DNA from: Pseudomonas saudiphocaensis
GTDB lineage: Bacteria > Pseudomonadota > Gammaproteobacteria > Pseudomonadales > Pseudomonadaceae
Length of the DNA: 64,000 nucleotides
NCBI RefSeq assembly: GCF_000756775.1
Contig: NZ_CCSF01000001.1
Span: 2,852,001 to 2,916,000, forward strand
Direction of reading: 5' to 3'
Under the pieces are notes generated by a model, which made no database searches, was not told the DNA's origin, and worked only from the letters and a program-made list of their open reading frames with translations. The position numbers and the translations under genes were made by a program. Below, piece after piece: positions 15,586 through 23,901 of the stretch. Every line of letters starts with the position of its first letter. Within the stretch, counting starts at the first letter, position 1.

Positions 15586-16938
15586 TCAGCTGTCCGTGCT
15601 GCCTGCCGGCAGGTAATCGCTGCGACTCAGGCCGTGGCGCTGCATTTTTTCGTTGAGGGTGCGGCGTGGCAGCTGCAGCAGGTTCATCACGTCACTGATA
15701 TTGCCTTTGCACTGCTGCAGGGCATGGTGCAGACACTGGGCCTCGAAAGCCTCCATCTGCTCGGCCAGCGAGGTGCCGCCAGTGTTCAGTGGGGCGCTGG
15801 TGGCCGGCGTGGTGAGGCCAAGGGCGTGGCGCTCGGCGGCGTTGATCAGCTCGCGCACGTTGCCCGGCCAGTCATGGGCCAGCAGCTGCGCCAGTTCGCC
15901 GGGGCCGACCGGCAAGGGTTCACGGCCATGGCGTTGAGCGGCCTGGCTGGAGAAATGTTCGAACAGTAGGGGGATGTCCTCGCGGCGCTCGCGCAATGGC
16001 GGGATATGCAGTTCGGCAACGTTCAGGCGGTACAGCAGGTCTTCGCGGAAACGTCCGCCGCGTACCTCTTCCAGCAGGTCCGGTTTGGCCGCGCTGATCA
16101 CCCGCAGATCGACCTCGATGCTGCGGTTGGAGCCCAGGCGTTCCAGGGTCTTTTCCTGCAGCACGCGCAGCAGCTTGACCTGCTGGGCCAGCGGCATGCT
16201 TTCGATTTCATCGAGGAACAGCGTGCCGCCATGGGCATGCTCGATGCGCCCGATGCGCTTGCCCTGGGCGCCGGTGAAGGCGCCGCTTTCGTGGCCGAAC
16301 AGCTCGCTTTCGAAGATGGTTTCGGGGATGGCCGCGCAGTTCAGCGCCACGAATGGATGGCGCGCCCGCGGGCTGAAATCGTGCAGGCAGCGGGCTACCT
16401 GCTCCTTGCCGCTGCCGGTGTCGCCGCGAATCAGTACGTTGACGTCGGTGCCGGCCAGTTCCAGCACCTGCCGGCGCAGGTTGTCTACTGCGCGGGAAAC
16501 GCCCAGCAGCATGGATTCGATGCGGCCCTTGCGGGTGAACTGCTCGCGCAGCTGGCGGTTTTCGCAGACCAGCCGGCGCTTGTCCTGGGCGCGGCGCACG
16601 CTGTCCAGCAGGCGCTCGGCCGTGAAGGGCTTCTCGATAAAGTCATAGGCGCCCTGGCGCAGCGCCTGCACCGCCATGGGCACGTCGCCATGTCCGGTGA
16701 CCATGATCAGCGGCAGCTCGGGGTCCAGCGCCACCACCTGCTCCAGCAGGGCTAGGCCGTCCATATCCGGCATGCGCACGTCGCTGATCAGCACCCCGGC
16801 GAAGTCGCGGTCGATCAGACCCAGCGCCTCCCGCGCACTGGCGCAGGTCCGTACACGGAAGCCGGAGAGTTCCAGCCACTGTTGCACCGCCTGACGGATC
16901 GCCGCTTCGTCGTCGATAAAGATGACCAGATCGCTCAT
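15586..16938 (-). CDS. dctD: DctD-type sigma-54-dependent response regulator
   Basis: The 450-residue protein has a receiver domain (acidic pocket Asp9/Asp10, phosphoacceptor Asp53 in LISDVRMPDMDG). A sigma-54 AAA+ domain follows, with Walker A GDTGSGKE, the GAFTGA loop and a LFLDEIE Walker B. A Fis-type helix-turn-helix sits at the C-terminus (GNISDVMNLLQLPRRTLNEKM). GAFTGA shows it can contact sigma-54. The start overlaps the kinase stop by 4 bases, so the pair is co-translated. The closest named match by architecture and partner is DctD, which turns on C4-dicarboxylate uptake, but no dctA or dctPQM operon lies nearby. The exact target is therefore inferred. Confidence 0.88.
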   Translation of the reverse strand: MSDLVIFIDDEAAIRQAVQQWLELSGFRVRTCASAREALGLIDRDFAGVLISDVRMPDMDGLALLEQVVALDPELPLIMVTGHGDVPMAVQALRQGAYDFIEKPFTAERLLDSVRRAQDKRRLVCENRQLREQFTRKGRIESMLLGVSRAVDNLRRQVLELAGTDVNVLIRGDTGSGKEQVARCLHDFSPRARHPFVALNCAAIPETIFESELFGHESGAFTGAQGKRIGRIEHAHGGTLFLDEIESMPLAQQVKLLRVLQEKTLERLGSNRSIEVDLRVISAAKPDLLEEVRGGRFREDLLYRLNVAELHIPPLRERREDIPLLFEHFSSQAAQRHGREPLPVGPGELAQLLAHDWPGNVRELINAAERHALGLTTPATSAPLNTGGTSLAEQMEAFEAQCLHHALQQCKGNISDVMNLLQLPRRTLNEKMQRHGLSRSDYLPAGSTDS

Positions 16939-18722
16939 GCGTCGCTCCTGCTGTTGTCGGTTCGGGGTTTTTCCGCTGCTGGCAGCGTCAACTCGAAGAC
17001 CGCGCCCTGCGCATCGTTGCGCACCGCCAGGCTGCCGCCAAGGTCTCGCAGGATGCCATAGGACACCGCCAGCCCCAGCCCGAGGCCCTGACCAACCGGC
17101 TTGGTGGTGAAGAAAGGCTCGAAAACCTGATCCAGATGTTCGCGGGCGATGCCGCCGCCACTGTCGGCCACGCTCAGGCGCCAGGTGCCGGCTTCTTCCC
17201 GGCAGAGGATGCGCAGCTCGCGCACCGGGCTGTCGTGCATGGCATCCAGCGCATTGTTGAGCAGATTGATCAGCACCTGCTCGAGGCGGATCGCATCGCC
17301 ACTGACCCAGGCTTCGCCGGGTATTTGCCGCACGATGGCCACGTTCTCGTTGCGAATGCGCGGGCCGAGCAGTTGCAGTGCCTGCTCCACCACATCGTCC
17401 AGGCGTACTCGCTGGGGCAGCCCGGCGGGGTTCTTGCGGGCAAAGGTTTTCAGGTGGCTGGTCAGCGCGGCCATGCGCTCGATCAACCCTTCGACCTGGG
17501 CCAGGCCCTCGCGTACCGCCTCGCTACGGCCGCTGTCGAGCAACAGCCGCTGGCTGGCCAGCTGCATGCGCAGGGCTGTCAGCGGCTGGTTGATCTCATG
17601 GGCCAGGGCGGCGGACATCTGCCCCAGCGCCGCCATGCGCGCCGCGTGGACGAGGCCGTCCTGGGCGGTTTGCAACTCGCGGGTGCGCTCCTCCACCAGG
17701 CGCTCCAGCTGGTTGCGGCTGCGCTGCTCGACCCGCCGTGTCTTGCGCCGCTGAGCCAGATAGAGCAGCAGAAAGGCCAGGGTCATCCACACACCCGCTG
17801 CGGCCAGCCGGTAGCTGCGGATGCTCGCCGCAACCTGCTGCGGTTCCTGCAGCAGGTGCAGCGTCCAGTTCTCTTCGGGTAGCGGCAGGCGCTGCCAGAA
17901 GTAAGTCTGGCGACCGTCCGGGCCATCAACCTGACGGCGCTCGCTGTTCTCGGCAACGCGTTGCAGCGGCTTGCTGTGCAGCGGCTGCAACGTTTGCTCG
18001 GCGTAGCGGCGGGCGGCGACCAGGCTGTGGCGCACCTCTTCGCTGAGCGGTTGCAAATGGCGGAAGCGCCAGGCCGGGCGGTTGCTGAGGATGACGATAT
18101 CCAGCGCGTCGGTGATCAGCAGGATGCCCGGCTGGTTGATCCACTCGCGTTGCATGTCCTCCAGTTCAAGCTTGACCACCAGCACGCCGAGGGTTTGGCC
18201 GGCAGCGTTCTTCACCGAACTGGAAAGGAAGTAGCCGGGAATCCCAGTGGTCACGCCCACGGCGAAGTAGCGCCCGGTATCCTGGGCCAGGGCATCCTGA
18301 AAATAGGGCCGAAAACCGTAGTTGCTGCCAACGAAACTGCTCCACTCGCTCCAGTTGCTGGCGGCCAGGGTTTCGCCGTTCAGGTCGATCAGGTACAGCA
18401 CCGAAGAGCCGGCGGCCTGGTTCTGCTGTTCCAGCCGATGATTGAGGCGGTGGCGCAGCTGCGCGTCATCGGGGTTTTCCAGCAGGTCACGAATATCGCT
18501 GTCCAGTGCCAGCAGCGCCGGCACCGAGCGGAAGCGTTCGACCTGGGTGTGGATCGCCTGGGCGTAAAGCTCCAGCTGCCCGCCGGCTTCCTGGCTGCGT
18601 TCGAGCCAGACGCGCTGCTCGGCCAGTCGCCCGGCCCAATACATGCTCAGCAGCAGGCCGCCGAGAATCAGCACTACGATCATGACAACGCGATGGCGAT
18701 GGCGATGGGCGAGGGCGGGCAT
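16935..18722 (-). CDS. dctB: DctB-type sensor histidine kinase
   Basis: The 595-residue inner-membrane kinase has a first TM helix at about residues 12-30, a periplasmic double-Cache sensor domain, and a second TM near residue 300. The sensor contains NYGFRPYFQDAL and YFAVGVTTGIPGYFLSSSV, which resemble the dicarboxylate-binding signature of DctB proteins. A coiled linker then leads to the H-box (ALAHEINQPLTALRMQ), N-box (LINLLNNALDAM) and G-boxes (DSGGGI, GQGLGLGLAVS). It should sense C4-dicarboxylates and phosphorylate the adjacent regulator. A REP-like repeat lies upstream. The kinase core is intact. Confidence 0.88.
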   Translation of the reverse strand: MPALAHRHRHRVVMIVVLILGGLLLSMYWAGRLAEQRVWLERSQEAGGQLELYAQAIHTQVERFRSVPALLALDSDIRDLLENPDDAQLRHRLNHRLEQQNQAAGSSVLYLIDLNGETLAASNWSEWSSFVGSNYGFRPYFQDALAQDTGRYFAVGVTTGIPGYFLSSSVKNAAGQTLGVLVVKLELEDMQREWINQPGILLITDALDIVILSNRPAWRFRHLQPLSEEVRHSLVAARRYAEQTLQPLHSKPLQRVAENSERRQVDGPDGRQTYFWQRLPLPEENWTLHLLQEPQQVAASIRSYRLAAAGVWMTLAFLLLYLAQRRKTRRVEQRSRNQLERLVEERTRELQTAQDGLVHAARMAALGQMSAALAHEINQPLTALRMQLASQRLLLDSGRSEAVREGLAQVEGLIERMAALTSHLKTFARKNPAGLPQRVRLDDVVEQALQLLGPRIRNENVAIVRQIPGEAWVSGDAIRLEQVLINLLNNALDAMHDSPVRELRILCREEAGTWRLSVADSGGGIAREHLDQVFEPFFTTKPVGQGLGLGLAVSYGILRDLGGSLAVRNDAQGAVFELTLPAAEKPRTDNSRSDA

Positions 18723-18860
18723 GGGAGCCTCTTCTTATGGGTGCAGCTATGTTAAGCCAGAACCGGATGATCGATGTTCGCCCGAGTAACGAAGTAGTTG
18801 AGTACAAGGGCGGCATCCGAAGGGATCGTGAGACCGGAGCGGTGGCCTGCGCGCTTTTCT

Positions 18861-18933
18861 GTGGGAACGGGCCATGCCCGTGAAAGCCTCTGCAGTGGGG
18901 CTGGCCTTATTCGCGGGCATGGCCAGCTCCCAC
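18861..18933. repeat. REP-like palindrome
   Basis: A 73-base imperfect palindrome opening with GTGGGAACGGGCCATGCCCG and closing with CGCGGGCATGGCCAGCTCCCAC-like bases (18912-18933). Related copies are at 27408-27475 and 27646-27715. It occupies the 314-base gap between the divergent dctB-like and sulP genes, in which I see no gene. Confidence 0.75.
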
Positions 18934-19036
18934 TGGCCGGGCGGAATCGCGGACGACGCTGCGTTCGGCTATCCTCCGCCGCCCCCGGCTGAGCCCGCCC
19001 CGGTTGCGGCTGCCGTTCGTTTTTCAAGGTCCCCCA

Positions 19037-20524
19037 ATGTTGCATTCGATCAAACAGAACTGGTTCGCCAATATCCGTGGCGACGTCCTTTCCGGCCTGG
19101 TGGTAGCGCTGGCGCTGATTCCCGAGGCGATCGCCTTCTCCATCATCGCCGGGGTCGACCCGCGGGTCGGTCTCTACGCGTCCTTCTGCATCGCCGTGGT
19201 GATCGCCTTTACCGGCGGCCGTCCGGGCATGATCTCCGCCGCCACCGGGGCCATGGCCTTGTTGATGGTCACGCTGGTTCGCGAGCACGGCCTGCAATAT
19301 CTGCTGGCGGCGACGTTGCTCTGCGGCGTACTGCAGATCGGCGCCGGTTACTTGCGGCTGGGCTCGCTGATGCGCTTCGTCTCGCGCTCGGTGGTCACCG
19401 GTTTCGTCAACGCCCTGGCGATCCTGATCTTTATGGCGCAGCTGCCGGAGCTGACCAACGTCACCTGGCACGTCTACGTGATGACGGCGGCGGGGCTGGG
19501 CATCATCTACCTGTTTCCCTACGTGCCGAAGATCGGCCGGGTAATTCCTTCGCCGCTGGTGTGCATCCTGTCGATGACGGCCGTGGCGATCTACTTCGGA
19601 CTGGATATCCGCACCGTCGGTGACATGGGCGAGCTGCCGGACACGCTGCCGATCTTCCTCTGGCCCGAAGTACCGCTGACCTTCGAGACCCTGGCGATCA
19701 TCTTCCCGTACTCCGCCGCGCTGGCGGTGGTCGGCCTGCTGGAATCGCTGATGACCGCCACCATCGTCGACGAGCTGACCGACACCCCCAGCGACAAGAA
19801 CCGCGAGTGCAAGGGCCAGGGCGTGGCCAATATCGTTTCCGGGCTGTTCGGCGGCATGGCCGGCTGCGCGATGATCGGGCAGTCGGTGATCAACGTGAAA
19901 TCCGGCGGCCGTACCCGGCTGTCGACGCTGATCGCCGGCGTGGTGCTGCTGTTGATGGTGGTCTTCCTCAGCGACTGGGTCGGCCAGATCCCCATGGCCG
20001 CGCTGGTGGCGGTGATGATCATGGTGTCCATCGGCACCTTCAGCTGGGACTCGATCCGCAACCTCAAGCACTACCCGCTCTCGACCAATATCGTCATGGT
20101 GGTGACCGTGGTCGTGGTGGTCTTCACCCATAACCTGGCCTTTGGCGTGCTGGCCGGCGTGCTGCTGGCGGCGCTGTTCTTCGCCAACAAGGTTGGGCAT
20201 TACCTGCGCATCGACTCGCAGCTGGATACCGAGGCTCAGCACCGCACCTATAAGGTGGCCGGCCAGGTGTTCTTCAGCTCGGCTGACAAGTTTGCGGCCT
20301 CGTTCGATTTCAAGGAGGCCGTCGCCAGGGTTACCATCGATCTGACCCAAGCGCACTTCTGGGACATCACCGCTGTCTCGGCGCTGGACAAGGTAGTGCT
20401 CAAGTTTCGCCGCGAAGGCACCGAGGTCCAGGTGCTGGGGCTGAACCAGGCCAGTGCAACCATCGTCGATCGCTTCGGAGTGCACGACAAACCCGAGGCC
20501 GTGGACAAACTCATGAGCCATTGA
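19037..20524 (+). CDS. SulP-family anion transporter with STAS domain
   Basis: The 495-residue inner-membrane protein has 10 or more membrane segments. These carry SulP hallmarks such as [39 protein letters not shown] and the internal [18 protein letters not shown] cytoplasmic STAS domain occupies about residues 395-490 ([29 protein letters not shown]). SulP proteins carry sulfate, bicarbonate or other anions; sequence alone does not settle which, though Na+/bicarbonate (BicA-type) is plausible. The start is set at the ATG at 19037, preceded by AGGT at 19027-19030. It is followed 14 bases later by a universal stress protein, a frequent SulP partner. Confidence 0.9.
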   Translation: MLHSIKQNWFANIRGDVLSGLVVALALIPEAIAFSIIAGVDPRVGLYASFCIAVVIAFTGGRPGMISAATGAMALLMVTLVREHGLQYLLAATLLCGVLQIGAGYLRLGSLMRFVSRSVVTGFVNALAILIFMAQLPELTNVTWHVYVMTAAGLGIIYLFPYVPKIGRVIPSPLVCILSMTAVAIYFGLDIRTVGDMGELPDTLPIFLWPEVPLTFETLAIIFPYSAALAVVGLLESLMTATIVDELTDTPSDKNRECKGQGVANIVSGLFGGMAGCAMIGQSVINVKSGGRTRLSTLIAGVVLLLMVVFLSDWVGQIPMAALVAVMIMVSIGTFSWDSIRNLKHYPLSTNIVMVVTVVVVVFTHNLAFGVLAGVLLAALFFANKVGHYLRIDSQLDTEAQHRTYKVAGQVFFSSADKFAASFDFKEAVARVTIDLTQAHFWDITAVSALDKVVLKFRREGTEVQVLGLNQASATIVDRFGVHDKPEAVDKLMSH

Positions 20525-20538
20525 GGCAGGAGAGTGCT

Positions 20539-21390
20539 ATGACCCAGGTATTTGCATGTATCGATGGATCTCCGCAGGCCTCTGCCGTCTGCGATTGCGC
20601 GGCCTGGGCCACGCTGCGCCTGGGATCGCCGTTGAGCCTGCTGCATGTGCTGGACCAGCAGCGCTACCCGCTATCCGGCGACTTCAGCGGCATCATCGGC
20701 CTGGGCAGTCGCGAATTCCTGCTGGAAGAACTCGCCGCGCTGGATGAAAAACGCAACAAGCTGGCGCTGGAAGAGGGTCGCATGCTGCTCGATGCGGCCC
20801 GGCAGCGCGTCATCGATGCAGGCGCGCCCGAGCCGGAGCTGCGTCAACGCCACGGCAATCTGGTGGGTAGCCTGCGCGAACTGGAGTCTGAAATCCGCCT
20901 GCTGGTGATCGGCAAGCAGGGCGAGGACAGTAGCGACGACGCCCGGTTGATCGGCAGCAACCTGGAAAATGTAATCCGCACCCTGCATCGCCCCATCCTG
21001 GTCACCCCGGCCAGTTTCCTTCCGCCGACCACGGCCATGTTTGCCTTCGATGCCAGCGACACCGCGCGCAAGGGCATCGATATGCTGGCCGCCAGCCCGT
21101 TGCTCAAGGGCATTCCGATCCATCTGGTGACGGTCAGTAACGATACGTACGAGGCCCGCGCAGCGCTGGACTCGGCCCGCGACAAACTGTCTGCGGTTGG
21201 CTTCGAAGTGCGTGTGGCGGTTCTCGAAGGGGATGTCGAAGCCAAGCTGCGCGCCTACCAGACTGAACACGCCATCGAGCTGCTGGTTATGGGGGCCTAC
21301 GGGCACACGCGGATTCGCCAGTTCTTCGTTGGCAGCATCACCACCAAGATGCTGAACTCGGTCAGCACTCCGCTGCTGCTATTGCGCTGA
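20539..21390 (+). CDS. Tandem-domain universal stress protein (UspA family)
   Basis: The 283-residue protein carries two Usp folds. The N-terminal one (TQVFACIDGSPQASAVCDCAAWA) has lost the clear ATP-binding tail. The C-terminal one keeps it in LLVMGAYGHTRIRQFFVGSITTKML, a G-2x-G-9x-G(S/T)-like motif ending in PLLLLR. It should be a cytoplasmic nucleotide-binding protein. The ATG at 20539 follows GGCAGGAGAG. Its closeness to the SulP gene suggests that it adjusts transporter activity or shares its regulation; that is inference. Confidence 0.9.
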   Translation: MTQVFACIDGSPQASAVCDCAAWATLRLGSPLSLLHVLDQQRYPLSGDFSGIIGLGSREFLLEELAALDEKRNKLALEEGRMLLDAARQRVIDAGAPEPELRQRHGNLVGSLRELESEIRLLVIGKQGEDSSDDARLIGSNLENVIRTLHRPILVTPASFLPPTTAMFAFDASDTARKGIDMLAASPLLKGIPIHLVTVSNDTYEARAALDSARDKLSAVGFEVRVAVLEGDVEAKLRAYQTEHAIELLVMGAYGHTRIRQFFVGSITTKMLNSVSTPLLLLR

Positions 21391-21403
21391 GTCTGCTCAA
21401 AAC

Positions 21404-21437
21404 GACCCGCTGCGCGGCTTGAGCCGCTGCAGCGGTC
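21404..21437. terminator. Hairpin between convergent uspA-like and cfa genes
   Basis: An imperfect inverted repeat with arms at 21404-21418 and 21423-21437 and a TTGA loop lies in the 56-base gap between two convergent genes. There is no strong T-run on either strand, so it may be a weak or bidirectional terminator. Confidence 0.4.
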
Positions 21438-21446
21438 TTCCATTGA

Positions 21447-22628
21447 TTAGCGATACAGATCGGCGCGCGACCAGGGCAGCTCATGGGAGCCGTCTTCGTG
21501 GGGCTTGCTCGCCAGAATCTGGTGCAGATTGATCCAGTTGTTACGGAAGCCATAGGCGCAGCCCGCCAGATACACACGCCAGATGCGCAACGCGCGTTCC
21601 GGGACCAGTTCCCGAGCCTTGTCCAGATTGGCCTCAAGGCGCTGGCTCCAGAAATCCAGCGTGCGCGCATAGTGCAGGCGCAGGCTCTCCACATCGACGA
21701 TCTCCAGCCCCGACTCGCTTATGCACGCACCGATCTGCACCAGATGCGGCAGCTCACCGTGGGGGAATACATAGCGGTCGATGAACTCGCCGGCGCCATG
21801 GCCTACTGGCCGGCCGTCGATATGCCGGGAGGTGATGCCATGGTTCATCACCAGCCCGCCTGGACGCACCACGGCCGACAGTTGCTGGCAATACAGCGGT
21901 AGATTGGCGTGGCCGACGTGCTCGAACATGCCGACGCTGACCACTTTGTCGAACTGGCCATCCCGAGGCAGGTCGCGGTAATCCATCAGCTCCAGCTGCA
22001 CCTGCCCCGTCAGGCCTTCGGCCGCAACGCGCTCGCGGCCAAGCTTGAGCTGCTCGCGGCTTAGCGTGATGCCGAACACCTCCACACCGAACTCCCGGGC
22101 CGCAAAACGCGCCAGCCCACCCCAGCCGCAGCCGACGTCCAGCAATCGCTCGCCTGGCTTGAGCCGCAGCTTGCGGCACAGGTGACGCAGCTTGGCCTGC
22201 TGCGCTTGGTCCAGATCCTCGTTGCCCGTCTCGTAATAGGCGCAGGAATAGACCATGTCGCGGTCCAGCCACAGCTGATAGAAATCGTTGGAAAGGTCGT
22301 AATGATAGGAAATGGCCTCGGCGTCCGTGCTCTTGTCATGGGCCTCGCGCTGTGGCGCTGCACCCTTGTCCCGCCCCAGCGCGCGGCTCAGCTCATCACC
22401 GATACGGATCACCTCAGCCAGTGGCCCATGAAGATCCAACCGCCCTTCGACATAGGCAGAACCCAGCAGATCGAGGCTGGGGTGGGCAAGGTCGGCCACC
22501 ATCTGCGGATCGTTGATCGCCAACGTCACCGTGGGCGACGGGCCGAGATCGACCGCCTTGCCGTCCCAAAGCTGCAGACGCAAGGGCAGTGATAACTCAC
22601 GCAACGCGGGTAACAGGGATGCCAGCAT
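21447..22628 (-). CDS. cfa: Cyclopropane-fatty-acyl-phospholipid synthase
   Basis: This SAM-dependent enzyme adds a methylene bridge to unsaturated acyl chains of membrane phospholipids. The 393-residue product has an N-terminal lipid-binding region and then AISYHYDLSNDFYQLWLDRDMVYSCAYY. The SAM motif LLDVGCGWGGLARFAA and the catalytic-region VSVGMFEHVGH follow, and the end is HARTLDFWSQR-like (YARTLDFWSQRLEAN). An in-frame ATG at 22658 exists, but AAGGAGAT is ideally placed before 22628. It stands alone between a convergent stress protein and selC. Confidence 0.93.
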   Translation of the reverse strand: MLASLLPALRELSLPLRLQLWDGKAVDLGPSPTVTLAINDPQMVADLAHPSLDLLGSAYVEGRLDLHGPLAEVIRIGDELSRALGRDKGAAPQREAHDKSTDAEAISYHYDLSNDFYQLWLDRDMVYSCAYYETGNEDLDQAQQAKLRHLCRKLRLKPGERLLDVGCGWGGLARFAAREFGVEVFGITLSREQLKLGRERVAAEGLTGQVQLELMDYRDLPRDGQFDKVVSVGMFEHVGHANLPLYCQQLSAVVRPGGLVMNHGITSRHIDGRPVGHGAGEFIDRYVFPHGELPHLVQIGACISESGLEIVDVESLRLHYARTLDFWSQRLEANLDKARELVPERALRIWRVYLAGCAYGFRNNWINLHQILASKPHEDGSHELPWSRADLYR

Positions 22629-22937
22629 GCCTGATCTCCTTTTTTTGGTACCAAACAAACCCTAGACCAACATTCCAAGACCATAGACCCAAGGCACGAT
22701 ATTTTCTTTCTATGGGACTGATAGAGAAGTGCGAGGTGGCCGGGACAATAGCGGTCCGCGTCGAGAGCGACGTGTAGGACTTAGGAGCCGCGCGGAAGGT
22801 GCCCTAAGGAGTTGCTGAGGTTCCTAGCAGGCCGCGCTTGATCAGAAGCAACGCAATGGCCAATTGCCTTGGTTTCATCGTGCGGGCGGGCTACTCTCTG
22901 GTCAGGTCACGGAGTGAAAAACCAAACGGAAGCGAAT

Positions 22938-23033
22938 TGGCGGAAGGCAGTGAGAGTCGAACTCACCCAGGAGCGGCTGCCGCCCCCAACCGGGTTTGAA
23001 GCCCGGCCGCAGCACCGGCTGCGATTGCCTTCC
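22938..23033 (-). tRNA. selC: tRNA-Sec (anticodon UCA), selC
   Basis: The minus strand reads GGAAGGCAATCGCAGCCGG at the 5' end and CACTGCCTTCCGCCA at the 3' end. The acceptor arms GGAAGGCA and TGCCTTCC pair over 8 bases, as is characteristic of bacterial tRNA-Sec. The anticodon loop is CTTCAAA with anticodon TCA, flanked by a CCGGG/CCCGG stem. A long extra arm follows, and the T-loop is GTTCGACTC. The 3' CCA is encoded. At 96 bases with a long variable arm it fits selC and not tRNA-Ser or tRNA-Leu. It lies about 870 bases from selB, on the same strand. Confidence 0.96.
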
Positions 23034-23171
23034 ATATAGATTTTGCGGATGACTCCAGCAAGAAAGGGCTCGGGTATGGGATGTGTTGCAGGCCCGAGCG
23101 GCGCATAGGCTAGCACGTCCGGCGGGTGTTCTGGATGCCGTTAGGCCCGAAGGGCAAGCAGGGAGAGAAAT

Positions 23172-23726
23172 ATGAAGGCTGATTGGAGCGATGCTCCGGA
23201 GTACATCAGGACGTACCGCCGGAAACGGAGTGCAGTTACTTGGGTGATCCCCGGAATCATCGGTACGGTCATCGTGCTAGGGGCGCTACAGGTCGCAGGC
23301 TCAGCATTCCTCAAAAGCACCACGCAGAGCATTGTTGAAAAACGCACCCAGCCCAAGCCAGCCCCCATTACCGAAATCACGCGAGCGGAGCCAGCAGCGA
23401 CCAAGGATTGGGACAGGGTAGTAGAGGAAGTAGCCGCGAGAGGTGCAACGCCTCAGCCGCAAACACCCCAGCCCCAAGCTGCTACGACAGACGCACCACC
23501 CAAGCAAACAGTATTCAACGACAAGAACTACGTTCCCCAGGGGGCGACCAATATCGTTCCGGCGACTCGGGTAATCCCGGAGCCGGCCGTAGCGATCCCA
23601 ACCCGGCAAAAAGAAATTGTAGTTGTAGGCAAAGAGCGACGGATCAGCGACTTTTGCCCAGGCGGGGAAGGGAGCATTGCGCGCAGAAACTGTAAATCGA
23701 GCGTTAATTTAAATTTGCGAAACTGA
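23172..23726 (+). CDS. Single-pass membrane protein of unknown function beside selC
   Basis: I do not recognise this 184-residue protein. A cytoplasmic basic N-terminus (EYIRTYRRKRS) is followed by one hydrophobic helix at about residues 23-45 (VTWVIPGIIGTVIVLGALQVAG). Then comes a Pro/Gln/Thr-rich stretch (residues 95-120) and a C-terminus with SDFCPGGEGSIARRNCKSS. The two Cys could form a periplasmic disulphide. Codon use is less GC-rich than neighbouring genes, particularly near the 3' end. GGGAGAG precedes the ATG. It stands alone between selC and a terminator, on the opposite strand to selC, a setting suggestive of acquired DNA. Confidence 0.7.
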   Translation: MKADWSDAPEYIRTYRRKRSAVTWVIPGIIGTVIVLGALQVAGSAFLKSTTQSIVEKRTQPKPAPITEITRAEPAATKDWDRVVEEVAARGATPQPQTPQPQAATTDAPPKQTVFNDKNYVPQGATNIVPATRVIPEPAVAIPTRQKEIVVVGKERRISDFCPGGEGSIARRNCKSSVNLNLRN

Positions 23727-23804
23727 GTTTTATTGAAGACTTAATGAATCGCTCGCGAATCAATTTAGGCTTGAGTCATAGGGATTAGAGCTATAAATCA
23801 AAAC

Positions 23805-23826
23805 GCCCTGATAAATCAGGGCTTTT
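23805..23826. terminator. Bidirectional intrinsic terminator between the selC-side gene and selB
   Basis: A perfect 8-bp stem, GCCCTGAT and ATCAGGGC separated by AA, is followed by TTTT on the plus strand and preceded by AAAAC, which gives GTTTT on the minus strand. It lies between the convergent ends of the gene at 23172-23726 and selB and can serve both. Confidence 0.85.
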
Positions 23827-23901
23827 CAATATGCAGTAATGCTTGAAGCTTTATAGGCCTTCCGACTTCTCAATACGGTCTTTCAACTCGTGGGCAGCAG
23901 C

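Noticed and set aside
15113-15656. Several frames of 84-166 codons in the REP cluster
   Set aside because: They repeat the same peptide because they translate tandem palindromic repeats; no start signals or conservation are expected.
18752-20521. 589-codon minus-strand frame opposite sulP
   Set aside because: Its His/Asp/Gln-rich composition is that of an antisense shadow; the plus strand encodes a clear SulP transporter with a ribosome site.
22629-22937. Integrative element at the 3' side of selC
   Set aside because: The 3' flank contains only about 300 bases before cfa; I saw no integrase, no second tRNA 3' end and no direct repeat.
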